A DNA stretch of 64,000 nt from JL08 sp963765555 (GTDB lineage: Bacteria > Pseudomonadota > Alphaproteobacteria > Rhodobacterales > Rhodobacteraceae): NCBI GenBank assembly GCA_963765555.1, contig CAVXWX010000002.1:124001-188000 (forward strand). The letters are read 5' to 3'. Shown in pieces: positions 46,472-55,914 of the stretch (within the stretch, counting starts at the first letter, position 1; each line of letters starts with the position of its first letter). Made by a program: the position numbers and the translations under genes. The notes beneath the pieces were generated by a model. The model was given only the letters and a program-made list of their open reading frames with translations, was not told where the DNA came from and searched no databases.

Positions 46472-47331
46472 TGTGGGCGCGGCGTGCTGCCGTCCAATGT
46501 AAGCAGGGGGCTGTAAAGATCGGGACGGCGATCCCGGAACAATCCCCAATGCGCACGCATCTCGCGGATTTCATCAAGGTCAAAGGACTGGCTGACAAAC
46601 ATTTCAGACGTTTTGTCAGCACGTTGCAGGACCTGGCCTTGAGGACCTGCAATGAAACACTGGCCAAAGAAATTCACTTCGCCCAGCGTGCCTTTTTCAA
46701 GCCCGATCCGGTTCGAGCAGACCAGCGGCACGATATTGGCCGCCGCATGTCCGCGCATTACGGTTTCCCAGTGATCATGGCAATCAGACCCAATTGCCGA
46801 AGGGTAGAACAGGATTTCAGCGCCTTTCAGTGCCATGATCCGCGCCGCTTCGGGGAACCACTGGTCCCAGCAGACAGCGGCACCAATGCGGCCATAGGCC
46901 GTATCGAAGGCCAGAAATCCCGTATCGCCGGGGTTGGAATAGACTTTTTCGTAGCATCCCGGCAGGCCCAGCGGGATATGTGCCTTGCGGTAATGGCCCA
47001 GAACTGACCCATCGGCATCAATGATCACGTTGGTATTGTAATAGGCGTTGTTGGCTTTCTCGAAAATGTTGGTGGGGATCACCACCGACAAGTCCTTGGC
47101 CAGCGCCCGCATGTAGCTGACGGTGGGGCCATCCAGCGCTTCGGCCAGCTTGAATACCTCTGGCCCCATTTCCATGAATTGGAACTCGTGCGAAGAAAAC
47201 ACTTCATTGGGCAGGATGATCTGTGCACCATCGGCCGCCGCAGCGCGGATCACGCGCTCGGCCGTGGCCATGTTGGTGTCGTAGTCAGCCGTACTTGCCA
47301 TTTGCATGGCGGCCACTTTTGTCTGAGCCAT
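46468..47331 (-). CDS. Nitrilase-superfamily amidohydrolase (N-carbamoylputrescine amidase-like)
   Basis: 287 residues. The Glu-Lys-Cys triad is visible in IILPNEVFSSHEF (Glu), GHYRKAHIPLG (Lys) and VCWDQWFPEAAR (Cys). The CWDQWFPE form is typical of AguB-type N-carbamoylputrescine amidases and close beta-ureidopropionase relatives. With the aminotransferase downstream, it could release an amine or beta-amino acid that is then transaminated, as in polyamine or pyrimidine breakdown; this is inference. Confidence 0.87.
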   Translation of the reverse strand: MAQTKVAAMQMASTADYDTNMATAERVIRAAAADGAQIILPNEVFSSHEFQFMEMGPEVFKLAEALDGPTVSYMRALAKDLSVVIPTNIFEKANNAYYNTNVIIDADGSVLGHYRKAHIPLGLPGCYEKVYSNPGDTGFLAFDTAYGRIGAAVCWDQWFPEAARIMALKGAEILFYPSAIGSDCHDHWETVMRGHAAANIVPLVCSNRIGLEKGTLGEVNFFGQCFIAGPQGQVLQRADKTSEMFVSQSFDLDEIREMRAHWGLFRDRRPDLYSPLLTLDGSTPRPQ

Positions 47332-47507
47332 TTTCGCCTCCAGAGTTGCGTATTTTGGCGCAACCTAGTCACGTCCCATTGTGATCAATTGCTCACTTGC
47401 GACACACTCCACGTCGAATTTCGACTGTATTGAGCAGTGCATCGCTTCGCATCATGATATGTTTTCCCAAACCTTTGACACAGGGCGTAATGTGTTCAGT
47501 CACTTGC

Positions 47508-47977
47508 CAAGGACATTGTCAGAACAAACTAGCTTGAGGAAGGCAGGGCGGTTTTGTAGGCGCGGTGGATAACAAAATGCTCTCCCTTTTCGCTACTTCA
47601 AAGCCAATCCTGAGATCATCGGCCTGGCAGCGATGATGTATGTCGGGTTTCCGCTCCCCCTTCGGAATGTTGAAAGCTCCCTGAACGAACGCGGCATCGG
47701 CATCAGCCACGAAACGGTGCGGTCTTTGTGGAACATATTTGGTCTGATGTTCGCCGCAGAAATCCGCAAAAACCGGGTCAGCCGGATGCGTTCCTACTCG
47801 AACTGGCAGTGGCATCTGGATGAGGTATTTGTGAAGCTCAACGGCGAAATACACCACCTCTGGCGGGCTGTGGATCACGAAGGCGATGTGCTGGAAAGCT
47901 ATGTCACCAAGCGCCGGGACCGCAAAGCCGCGTTGAAATTTCTAAGGAAACCCATGAAGCGCCATGGTCAGCACCTG
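47508..47977 (+). mobile_element. IS6-family relic C (N-terminal and central part)
   Basis: Starts with the leader common to relics A and D (ACTAGCTTGAGG, GGCGGTTTTGTAG, GATAACAAAA). The transposase start is frame-broken near 47600; then AAMMYVGFPLPLRNVESSLN, GIGISHETVRSLW, QWHLDEVFVKLNGEIHHLWRAVDHEG (first Asp) and KAALKFLRKPMKRHGQH. It stops abruptly at the 3' end of the GntR gene, so the C-terminal third is gone. Confidence 0.88.
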
Positions 47978-47982
47978 TCGAA

Positions 47983-48678
47983 CTAATCTGGCAGCACCGG
48001 CGACACCTCGTGTGCCTGAAGCCACCGTATAACAGATGCACGCTTGGCGTCCATGTGATCAAGAAGCGTGGCTGCCAGTTTCGGCCCATCTCTCGCGGCC
48101 AGAAACTTCATTATATTTTCATGCTCTTGCACGGCTTCGTACCACCGGCCTTCAGTCATATTTGCCAGATAGCGTGCGCGCTGCATCCGCAAGGACAACG
48201 CCTGACACGACGTGGTCAGCGTGCTGTTGCGGGCGGCAAACAGAATGGCGCGGTGGATTTTCTGATTGATGCTGAAATAGGCGTCTAGATCCCGCCTTTC
48301 ATAGCTTTGCATCATCTGGTCATGCAGGGCCTGAACCTCTTCAATTTCGGCATCGGTGATATGTTTGCAAGCCAATTCACCAGACAGTGCTTCAAGAGCC
48401 CCAAGGACCGGAAAGACCTCCTGTACCTCTTCCTCTGTAACCTGTGTGACCCAAGCTCCGCGGTTGGGTTCAAGTCTGACCAAACCATCAGACGCGAGAA
48501 CCTTCAGCGCCTCTCGGAGAGGGGTCCGCGACACGCCAAACCGATCGCATAACAGTTTTTCGGGTACCTTCGCGCCAGGGGCCAGCTCGGCATTGATAAT
48601 CAGCACCTGAAGTCGGTCAACCAGTTCGTTATGCAAGGATTTGCGGGTGATTGCCTGTGTTTGTGTCGCATGCATCAT
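47983..48678 (-). CDS. GntR-family (FadR/FCD) transcriptional regulator
   Basis: 231 residues: N-terminal winged helix (LVDRLQVLIINAELAPGAKV, FGVSRTPLREALKVLASDGL) and an FCD helical domain (about 95-215) that usually binds an organic acid through metal-coordinating His/Asp, here in INQKIHRAILFAARN. It begins 13 bp after the FAD/Fe-S dehydrogenase stop and shares its transcript. It probably controls the divergent units at 51.6 kb. The 3' end touches IS relic C. Confidence 0.9.
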   Translation of the reverse strand: MMHATQTQAITRKSLHNELVDRLQVLIINAELAPGAKVPEKLLCDRFGVSRTPLREALKVLASDGLVRLEPNRGAWVTQVTEEEVQEVFPVLGALEALSGELACKHITDAEIEEVQALHDQMMQSYERRDLDAYFSINQKIHRAILFAARNSTLTTSCQALSLRMQRARYLANMTEGRWYEAVQEHENIMKFLAARDGPKLAATLLDHMDAKRASVIRWLQAHEVSPVLPD

Positions 48679-48691
48679 CGAATGTCTCGCC

Positions 48692-51589
48692 TCATTGTTT
48701 CAGGGCCATTTCAAGCAGGCGCGCAACATGGATGGGCTTGCGCGCAGTCGTATCCGCCACCTGATGCCGACAGGAAGTGCCATCGGCAACGATCAATGTG
48801 TCTTTGTCCGCGTTTCTGACCGCCGGTGCCAGATCCAATTCCGCCATCTGCCGAGAGATCTCATGCGTTTCGACACCATACCCGAAGGAACCGGCCATAC
48901 CACAACAACTTGTTTCGATCACTTCGACTTGCGTGTCGGGCAAAAGCGATAGCGTTTTTTCGATGCTGGACATCACCCCCATCGCCTTTTGATGGCAATG
49001 CCCGTGCAGCAACACTTTGGGTGCGGGAGAGGTAAGAGGCAGCTGAAACGCAGGATTGTCACTCTGATCAGCGATATATTCCTCGAGCATGCGCGCCTGT
49101 TGTGCCAACAACGCGGTATCCGCACCCGGCAGCATTGCGGGTATCTCATCGCGCAGGGTTAAGAGGCAACTGGGTTCAAGCCCGACAATGGGCACACCCT
49201 TCTCGGCAAAGGGCAGCAGGGCATCGACCAGCCTTCGAGCCTCGATCTTGGCCTCATCCACCAGACCGGCAGACAGAAATGTACGGCCGCAACACAAGGG
49301 CCGTTCTCCTTTGGGGGCCGCGGCGATGTGGATCGGGACGTTTGCCACCGCAAGGACGTTCAGTGTGGCGCGCAGATTCTCCGGTTCAAAATACCTGTTG
49401 AAGCAATCGGCGAATACAACCGCTTCAGGGGCCGCGTTTTGATTGGCTTCGGTGTCTTTGAAGGGGCGTGCGCTCCACGTCGGAAGGTCTCGGGTCGCGG
49501 TAAATCCGCTCAGCCTTTCGGACAGTTTCGCCAATCCCGGAACGGTATTGCGTAAGTTGGCAAGAAACGGAAACCGGGCCGCCCAGGGCGCGTAGCGCGG
49601 CAGATAGGCAACCAGCCGGTCGTGAAATCGAACGCCATGTTTTCTGGCGCGGGCGGCTTGCACCTCGATCTTCATCGCAGCCATGTCGACACCGGTCGGA
49701 CATTCGCGTTTGCATCCCTTGCAGGACACACACAGCTTCATCGTATCGGCCATCTCGTCAGACGTGAGCGCGTCAGGCCCCAACTGACCCGATATCGCGA
49801 GCCGCAAAGTATTTGCGCGCCCGCGGGTCAGATCTTTTTCCTTGCGCGTCACCCGAAAGGAAGGGCACATCGTTCCGCCCTTCAGCTTTCGACACGCCCC
49901 GTTGTTGTTGCACATTTCGACAGCACCCTGAAACCCACCGCCACTGCCCGTCCAAGCCGACCAGTCCAGTTCGGTCTGGAATTCAGGCACGGCGTAGTCG
50001 GGGCTGTAGCGAAACAGGCTGCGATCATCCATTTTCGGTGCATCCACGATCTTGCCGGGATTGAACAGTCCACCGGGGTCAAACCAATTTTTAACGTCCT
50101 TGAAATTGGCCACCATCCGCGCGCCAAACATCTTTTCGTGAAATTCGGATCGCACCAAACCATCGCCATGCTCGCCCGAATGAGATCCCTTGTATTTCTG
50201 GACCAGATCAAAGCATTCTTCCGCGATTGCGCGCATTTTGCGCACGTCCTGATCCAGCTTGAGGTTCAGAACAGGGCGTACATGCAAGCAGCCGACAGAG
50301 GCATGCGCGTACCACGTGCCCCTGGTGCCATGTTTTTCGAAAATCTCTGTCAGACCAGCTGTATAGGCCGCGAGATCGGGCAATTCGACGGCGCAGTCTT
50401 CGACGAAAGAAACCGGTTTTCCGTCCGCCTTCATCGACATCATGATGTTCAAGCCAGAGCTGCGCAAATCCGCGATACGTGCTTGCATCTTTGGGTCGGG
50501 TACAGGTGTCACGCCACCCCATTTTTTGCCGCGACCCGTCCACGAAAATCCCAGATCTCCCATCATCTCCTCAAGCTGCCTAAGCTTTTGAGGGTGCTTG
50601 CCAGGGTCATCTTCTGCAAATTCGACAAGCAAGAGGGCATCTGGTTTGCCCGAAACGACTTCCTCAATTGTCTGGCGGAACATTGGAATGTCGCGGGCCA
50701 GTTTGATCATTGTGGCATCGACCAGTTCAATACCCTGCGGCTTGAGCGTCACCAGATGCTGCGCGGCATCCATCGCTTGATGGAAGGTTGGGAAGTGGCA
50801 AATGCCCAGAACTTTTTGGGACACTAGCGGCCACAGCTTCAGTTCGATCGCAGTAGAGTAGGCCAGTGTCCCTTCTGAACCGACCAGCAGATGCGCTAGA
50901 TTGTTTGGTGTGTTCTTGGGCACCAATGCATCAATGTTGTATCCGCCCACGCGACGCATGACCTTTGGGAATCGGGCTTCAATCTCTGCGGCTTCGCGTG
51001 CTCCCAATCCAAGCAGGCTATCTTTCAAAGCTTCAAGAGCAGGCAAGGGGGCCGTGTCAAGCGACCCGAAGTGGTGCTTGGTTCCGTCGGCCAGAAACGC
51101 TTCGATTGACAGGACATTATCGCGCATCATGCCATAGCGCAGCGACTTCCCACCGCATGAATTGTTGCCCGTCATTCCCCCGATGGTCGCACGCGACGCG
51201 GTTGAAACGTCGACCGGGAACCATAAGCCATGCGGTTTCAATGCGCGGTTAAGATCATCAAGCACGATGCCGGGGCGCACAACGCAGCGCTGTCCTTCGA
51301 CATCCAATTCAAGAATATCATTGAAATACTGTGTATTATCCAAAACAAGCGCTTCGTTCACTGTTTGGCCGCATTGCGATGTGCCGCCGCCACGCGCCAA
51401 AACGGGTACGCCCTGTTCTCCGGCAATGTCGATGGCAGCCCGGATGTCATCCTCGGATCTCGGCGACAAAATCCCAAGCGGCATCATCTGATACAGCGAC
51501 GCATCCGTCGCGTAGCGGCCCCGCGAATACCTGTCGAACATAAGATCACCCTGAACGCGTTTCTTCAGAGCGTCGGAGAGCTGGGCCAT
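48692..51589 (-). CDS. FAD/Fe-S D-2-hydroxyacid dehydrogenase (YdiJ-like fusion)
   Basis: 965 residues. An FAD-binding type 4 domain covers about 40-270 (VPVLARGGGTSQCGQTVN, IGGMTGNNSCGGKSLRYG), with an FAD-oxidase C domain to about 500. Two Fe-S sites follow, CNNNGACRKLKGGTMCP and CVSCKGCKRECPTG, then two CCG domains (RPLCCGRTFL, HGHCHQKAMG, SCCGMAGSFGYG). Proteins of this build oxidise D-lactate, D-2-hydroxyglutarate or glycolate-like acids and pass electrons to quinone. A 96-bp divergent gap faces the aminotransferase gene. Confidence 0.92.
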   Translation of the reverse strand: MAQLSDALKKRVQGDLMFDRYSRGRYATDASLYQMMPLGILSPRSEDDIRAAIDIAGEQGVPVLARGGGTSQCGQTVNEALVLDNTQYFNDILELDVEGQRCVVRPGIVLDDLNRALKPHGLWFPVDVSTASRATIGGMTGNNSCGGKSLRYGMMRDNVLSIEAFLADGTKHHFGSLDTAPLPALEALKDSLLGLGAREAAEIEARFPKVMRRVGGYNIDALVPKNTPNNLAHLLVGSEGTLAYSTAIELKLWPLVSQKVLGICHFPTFHQAMDAAQHLVTLKPQGIELVDATMIKLARDIPMFRQTIEEVVSGKPDALLLVEFAEDDPGKHPQKLRQLEEMMGDLGFSWTGRGKKWGGVTPVPDPKMQARIADLRSSGLNIMMSMKADGKPVSFVEDCAVELPDLAAYTAGLTEIFEKHGTRGTWYAHASVGCLHVRPVLNLKLDQDVRKMRAIAEECFDLVQKYKGSHSGEHGDGLVRSEFHEKMFGARMVANFKDVKNWFDPGGLFNPGKIVDAPKMDDRSLFRYSPDYAVPEFQTELDWSAWTGSGGGFQGAVEMCNNNGACRKLKGGTMCPSFRVTRKEKDLTRGRANTLRLAISGQLGPDALTSDEMADTMKLCVSCKGCKRECPTGVDMAAMKIEVQAARARKHGVRFHDRLVAYLPRYAPWAARFPFLANLRNTVPGLAKLSERLSGFTATRDLPTWSARPFKDTEANQNAAPEAVVFADCFNRYFEPENLRATLNVLAVANVPIHIAAAPKGERPLCCGRTFLSAGLVDEAKIEARRLVDALLPFAEKGVPIVGLEPSCLLTLRDEIPAMLPGADTALLAQQARMLEEYIADQSDNPAFQLPLTSPAPKVLLHGHCHQKAMGVMSSIEKTLSLLPDTQVEVIETSCCGMAGSFGYGVETHEISRQMAELDLAPAVRNADKDTLIVADGTSCRHQVADTTARKPIHVARLLEMALKQ

Positions 51590-51685
51590 TTTTTTTCCAG
51601 TGTATCTGAGGTGATGCTTAAGAATATTTCCATTGACTTAATTATGAATTCAAAATTACGTTGATTCAATAAAAAAGCAAATCGC
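51590..51685. promoter_or_regulatory. AT-rich divergent control region of the catabolic block
   Basis: Ninety-six AT-rich bases between the two divergent units, including TTGACT at 51633 (plus strand) as a possible -35 and the palindrome-like TATGAATTCAAAA around 51644. It is the only non-coding space where the GntR protein could control both directions. No exact operator can be named. Confidence 0.4.
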
Positions 51686-52900
51686 ATGGCCCAGTCATCT
51701 GAACTGGCCGAATACCTTAACTTGAATATGAGATCGATTTTCATGAGAAAAGCTGGCCGTCACTTCCTGCAAATTCCTGGACCGAGTGCTGTTCCGGACC
51801 GCATCCTGAGTGCGATAGGGCAACAGACAATAGACCATCGCGGGCCAGACTTTGCCAAAGTCGGCAAGCGGGCTCTGGACGGTATGAAAACGATTTTCAA
51901 GACCGAAGAGCACGTCTTTATCTATCCCTCATCCGGAACGGGTGCCTGGGAAGCCGCGCTGGTTAACACGCTGTCGCCGGGCGACAGGGTCTTGATGTTC
52001 GAGACGGGGCATTTTGCAACCCTTTGGAAAAAACTTGCTGAAAAATTGGGGTTGCAAGCGGAATTCATCGAAGGCGACTGGCGCGGCGGTGCAGACCCTG
52101 AAAAAATCGAAACCTATCTTGCCGAGGATAAGGAACACCAGATCAAGGCGGTTTGTGTCGTGCACAACGAGACATCAACCGGATCGGTGTCACCTGTCGC
52201 AGCAGTCCGCAAGGCGATTGACCGCGCAGGTCACCCCGCACTTTTTATGGTTGATACGATCTCTGGTTTGGCCTCGCTGGATTATCAGCATGATGAATGG
52301 GGCGTCGATGTCACCGTTTCAGGGTCGCAAAAAGGGCTGATGTTGCCGCCGGGGCTGTCTTTCAATGCCGCAAGTGCAAAGGCGATGGCCGCGAATAAAA
52401 CTGCAACGCTGCAACGGTCGTATTGGGACTGGGCCGAAATGGTGGGCCCGAACAAGACCGGATATTTCCCTTATACACCCGCGACCAACTTGCTGTATGG
52501 TTTGAATGAAGCCGTTGACATGCTGCACGAAGAAGGGCTGGAAAACGTCTTTGCGCGCCACGCGCGGCATGGAGCGGCGGCCCGGGCGGCAGTGCGCACC
52601 TGGGGTCTTGAGGTTCTTTGTGCCACGCAAGGACAGGAAAGCGGCGTACTGACGGCAGTGAAATTGCCTGACGGGCACAGCGCCGATGCCTTCCGCGCAA
52701 CCACCTTGGAGCATTATGACATTTCTTTGGGGAATGGTCTTTCCAAGGTCGCGGATAAGGTGTTCCGGATCGGCCATTTGGGTGATTTCAACGACTTGAT
52801 GTTGATCGCAACTTTGGCCGGTGTCGAAATGGGCTTGAAACAGGCGAACGTCCCCAGCTCTGACGGTGGGGTTCAGGCGGCGATGAAGATGCTCACTTAG
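51686..52900 (+). CDS. Class V aminotransferase, serine-glyoxylate aminotransferase-like
   Basis: 404 residues from ATG 51686; ATG 51743, just before AGRHFLQIPGPSAVPDRIL, matches the usual family start and may be the true one, as neither has a clear ribosome site. PLP features: YPSSGTGAWEAALVNTL, VVHNETSTGSVSPV, FMVDTISGLAS and the Lys in SGSQKGLMLPPG. The end KVFRIGHLGDFNDLMLI is typical of SgaA. It would convert glyoxylate to glycine using an amino donor; context with a 2-hydroxyacid dehydrogenase supports glyoxylate or another 2-oxo acid as substrate. Confidence 0.87.
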   Translation: MAQSSELAEYLNLNMRSIFMRKAGRHFLQIPGPSAVPDRILSAIGQQTIDHRGPDFAKVGKRALDGMKTIFKTEEHVFIYPSSGTGAWEAALVNTLSPGDRVLMFETGHFATLWKKLAEKLGLQAEFIEGDWRGGADPEKIETYLAEDKEHQIKAVCVVHNETSTGSVSPVAAVRKAIDRAGHPALFMVDTISGLASLDYQHDEWGVDVTVSGSQKGLMLPPGLSFNAASAKAMAANKTATLQRSYWDWAEMVGPNKTGYFPYTPATNLLYGLNEAVDMLHEEGLENVFARHARHGAAARAAVRTWGLEVLCATQGQESGVLTAVKLPDGHSADAFRATTLEHYDISLGNGLSKVADKVFRIGHLGDFNDLMLIATLAGVEMGLKQANVPSSDGGVQAAMKMLT

Positions 52901-52974
52901 CACAAGCGCTCCCAGCAAGAGGGGCCATGACAACAATAAACACATCACACTAAATTCTTTGGGAGGAAACCACT

Positions 52975-53955
52975 ATGAAACTAACAAACAAAATTCTTGC
53001 CACGACCGCAGCCATAGGTATGGCCACAAGCGCATACGCGGCTGAAATGACAATGAAATTTGGTCACGTTGGCGCGCCGGGCTCGCTGTTCGAGGCCACA
53101 GTCGAACACTTTGCGGCCTGTGTAAACGGGGCGATGCCTGACAAGGTCGAGGTGCAAACCTTCGGATCATCACAGCTGGGCAAGGACAAGGAACTGCTGC
53201 AAAAGCTCAAGCTGGGTCAGGTTGAGTTCGCGCTGCCTTCATCGGTCATGTCATCGGTCGACGATTCATTCGGCATCTTCGAGATGCCGTATATCATCAC
53301 CGACCGGGACCATATGCGCCGCGTTCAGGGGGCGATGATGGACACGTTCCAGAATGCCGCGCATGAAAACGACTATCACATCGTTGGATTGGCCGAAAAC
53401 GGCTTTCGCAACATCACCAACAACGTGCGGCCCATCAATGTCCCCGCGGATCTGGCGGGCATTAAACTACGCACCCCCAATGGTGTCTGGCGCTTGAAAA
53501 TGTTCCAGGAATACGGCGCAAACCCCACGCCGATGGCCTTTTCCGACGTGTTTACCGCACTTCAAACCGGCGTAATTGACGGTCAGGAAAACCCCTATGC
53601 GCAAATCGCATCGGCGAAGTTTCAGGAGGTACAGAAGTATCTTTCGATCACCGGACATGTCTACACGCCTGCCTATATTCTGGCGTCAAAAAGCAAATTC
53701 GACAGTCTGCCCGCAGACGTTCAGGCTGGGCTGACAGAGTGTGCCAGCAAAACACAAGACTTCACCTACGAGAAAGCAGCCGAGCTGGAAGCCAGCCTGC
53801 TGAAGGTGATCGAGGATGCCGGAGTAGAGGTCAACACTGCCGACAAGGCCGCGTTCATCGAAGCGTCCAAACCGATCTACAAACAGTTCGCCGACGAAGT
53901 TGAAGGCGGGCAAGAGATGATCGATACCGTGCTCGGGCTTGGCAACGCAGGCTAA
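52975..53955 (+). CDS. dctP: TRAP transporter solute-binding protein (DctP family)
   Basis: 326 residues with a signal peptide (MKLTNKILATTAAIGMATSAYA). DctP landmarks: KFGHVGAPGSLF, FGSSQLGKDKELLQKLKLG, GIKLRTPNGVWR with the Arg that usually binds a substrate carboxylate, and FTALQTGVIDGQENPYAQI. Two Cys (AACVNG and TECASK) might form a disulfide. TTGGGAGGAAACC is a strong ribosome site. The ligand is presumably an organic acid. Confidence 0.93.
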   Translation: MKLTNKILATTAAIGMATSAYAAEMTMKFGHVGAPGSLFEATVEHFAACVNGAMPDKVEVQTFGSSQLGKDKELLQKLKLGQVEFALPSSVMSSVDDSFGIFEMPYIITDRDHMRRVQGAMMDTFQNAAHENDYHIVGLAENGFRNITNNVRPINVPADLAGIKLRTPNGVWRLKMFQEYGANPTPMAFSDVFTALQTGVIDGQENPYAQIASAKFQEVQKYLSITGHVYTPAYILASKSKFDSLPADVQAGLTECASKTQDFTYEKAAELEASLLKVIEDAGVEVNTADKAAFIEASKPIYKQFADEVEGGQEMIDTVLGLGNAG

Positions 53956-53960
53956 TTTTA

Positions 53961-53994
53961 CAGGGCGGCGGGATATCCCGCCGCCCTGTTTTCT
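53961..53994 (+). terminator. Terminator-like hairpin between dctP and dctQ
   Basis: Perfect 12-bp arms CAGGGCGGCGGG (53961-53972) and CCCGCCGCCCTG (53977-53988), ATAT loop, then TTTTCT. As with bztA, it probably lets the binding protein be made in excess over the membrane subunits. Confidence 0.8.
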
Positions 53995-54067
53995 AGAAAA
54001 TATGTGTTTCATCCGGGCGCAACCTTTGCCCGCTCTGGATCTCTGATGTCCAACAGGTCAGCCAGCC

Positions 54068-54634
54068 ATGCAAAATGAAGACTATCCCACGCTGTCACGC
54101 ATAAATCGTGTGTTCAGTACGGTTCTTGAGTGGATCACGATCAGCTTGATGATCCTGCTAACGTTGGTGGTCACCATGGCGGTGCTTGCCCGCCTGATGG
54201 GGCAGAGTTTTTCTTGGTATGACGAAGTCGCTGCGATCATGCTCGCTTGGATCACATATTATGGGTCGGCACTGGCCGCTTTGCACCGGCGCCACATCGG
54301 ATTTGACACGGTGCTTCTGGCGCTGCCGGTCAACGTTCGGATCGTGGCCCTGCTGGTCGGAGAAGCTATCGTTCTGATCTTTTTCTTTCTCATGGCGCGT
54401 GCAGGCTTTCAGGTGCTTGATGTGCTGGCGGGGGATACGCTGATCTCGCTGACTTGGGTCCCTATTCAGGTCACACAATCGATCATCCCGATCGGGGCAA
54501 TCCTTTTCATGATCTGCCAGATGCTCAGCCTTCCGGGGTATCTGAAGCTGACGGCGGCAGGTGTCTCGTTGGAACATGCCGAGATTGAGGAAGAAGTAGA
54601 AACCGAACTTGAAAAGAACAAGGATCGCGTCTGA
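54068..54634 (+). CDS. dctQ: TRAP transporter small permease (DctQ family)
   Basis: 188 residues, four membrane helices (ITISLMILLTLVVTMAVLARL; ALVGEAIVLIFFFLMARAGF and others) and the family WYDEVAAIMLAWITYYGSALA and RRHIGFD motifs. Acidic/basic tail IEEEVETELEKNKDRV. The stop TGA shares bases with the dctM ATG. Confidence 0.93.
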   Translation: MQNEDYPTLSRINRVFSTVLEWITISLMILLTLVVTMAVLARLMGQSFSWYDEVAAIMLAWITYYGSALAALHRRHIGFDTVLLALPVNVRIVALLVGEAIVLIFFFLMARAGFQVLDVLAGDTLISLTWVPIQVTQSIIPIGAILFMICQMLSLPGYLKLTAAGVSLEHAEIEEEVETELEKNKDRV

Positions 54635-55914
54635 TGCTTATGGCTGGTATTTTCGCAATGATGCTGATGATGATCTGCATCAATATTCCCATTGCGGTGG
54701 CCTTGGCCATGTGTGGCGTTCTCGGATTGCTTCTGACCGAGGGGCCAAGCAGCCTCGTGACCATTGCGCTGGACATGTATGACGGGTCCACCAAGTTTTC
54801 GCTCATTGCCATCCCGATGTTCGTGCTGGCAGGCGCGATCATGAATGCCGGTGGCATCACCGACAGGCTGATCAACTTCGTGTCCGCGATTATCGGTTTC
54901 ATCCGCGGAGGCCTTGCGATGGTTAACATCGGAGTGTCACTGTTTTTCGCCGAAATCTCGGGGTCGGCTGTTGCGGATGTGGCGGCTATGGGTTCGATCC
55001 TGATCCCGCAGATGAAAAAACGCGGCTACAGTAAGGAATTCTCGGCAGCGGTTACTTCCTCCTCTGCATCCCTCGCGATCATCATTCCGCCTTCTATCCC
55101 GATGATCCTGTATGCTGCATCAGCGAACACGTCTGTAGAGCAGTTGTTTGTGGCCGGTATTGTGCCGGGTCTTCTTGGGGCTGGCGGGTTGATGCTGGTC
55201 GCCTACCTGTTTGCCAAACGCTACAATTTCCCCACCGAAGACGCGTTCAACTTTGCGCGCCTGCGCGCGACTTTTGTCGATGCGTTGCCCGCCTTTACCC
55301 TGCCAGTGATCATTCTTGGCGGTATCTTTGGCGGTTATGTCACCGCGACCGAGGCGGCAGGTTTGGCGGTGCTTGCCTCTTTGGTTGTTTCGGCATGGTA
55401 CGGCAACCTTGATTTTGGCCACCTGCGCCGCGCGATGCTTGATGGTGGCATCCAAACGGCTGTTGTCATGCTTCTTGTTGCAGCTTCGGTTCTGATGGGC
55501 GGCTTTCTGACCCGCGCGCAGATCCCCCAGCAACTTGCCGAAGGTATTTTGTCGATCACGACCCAGCAATGGGCGATCCTTTTAATCCTTAACTTTTTCT
55601 TTCTGATCGTGGGGTTCTTCCTGCACTCTGCGGCCGCCATCATTCTGGTTATCCCGATCGTAATTCCGCTGATCACTGCGGCGGGTATTGATCCGGTGCA
55701 TTTTGGTCTGGTGGTAACGCTGAACCTTGCTATCGGACAACAAACCCCACCTGTGGCATCGGTGCTGATCACCGCCTGTTCGGTGGCGCGAGCCAACATC
55801 TGGGAAGTGTCCAAGGTCAATATCTGGTTTGTCGGTGTTCTGCTGGTGGTGTTGATGTTGTGCACCTACGTACCTGCCGTGCCAATGTTTCTTGTGGAGT
55901 ATTTCTATCGATGA
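54634..55914 (+). CDS. dctM: TRAP transporter large permease (DctM family)
   Basis: 426 residues with about twelve membrane helices: the Na+-driven membrane pump. Family segments include FSLIAIPMFVLAGAIMNAGGIT, EISGSAVADVAAMGSILIPQM, SSSASLAIIIPPSIPMILYA and TPPVASVLITACSVARAN. Its TGA overlaps the crotonase ATG, so transporter and enzymes are one transcript. Confidence 0.95.
   Translation: MLMAGIFAMMLMMICINIPIAVALAMCGVLGLLLTEGPSSLVTIALDMYDGSTKFSLIAIPMFVLAGAIMNAGGITDRLINFVSAIIGFIRGGLAMVNIGVSLFFAEISGSAVADVAAMGSILIPQMKKRGYSKEFSAAVTSSSASLAIIIPPSIPMILYAASANTSVEQLFVAGIVPGLLGAGGLMLVAYLFAKRYNFPTEDAFNFARLRATFVDALPAFTLPVIILGGIFGGYVTATEAAGLAVLASLVVSAWYGNLDFGHLRRAMLDGGIQTAVVMLLVAASVLMGGFLTRAQIPQQLAEGILSITTQQWAILLILNFFFLIVGFFLHSAAAIILVIPIVIPLITAAGIDPVHFGLVVTLNLAIGQQTPPVASVLITACSVARANIWEVSKVNIWFVGVLLVVLMLCTYVPAVPMFLVEYFYR

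Noticed and set aside
49622..50827. A 401-codon plus-strand open frame
   Set aside because: Opposite the FAD/Fe-S dehydrogenase with its cofactor motifs; no recognisable protein.
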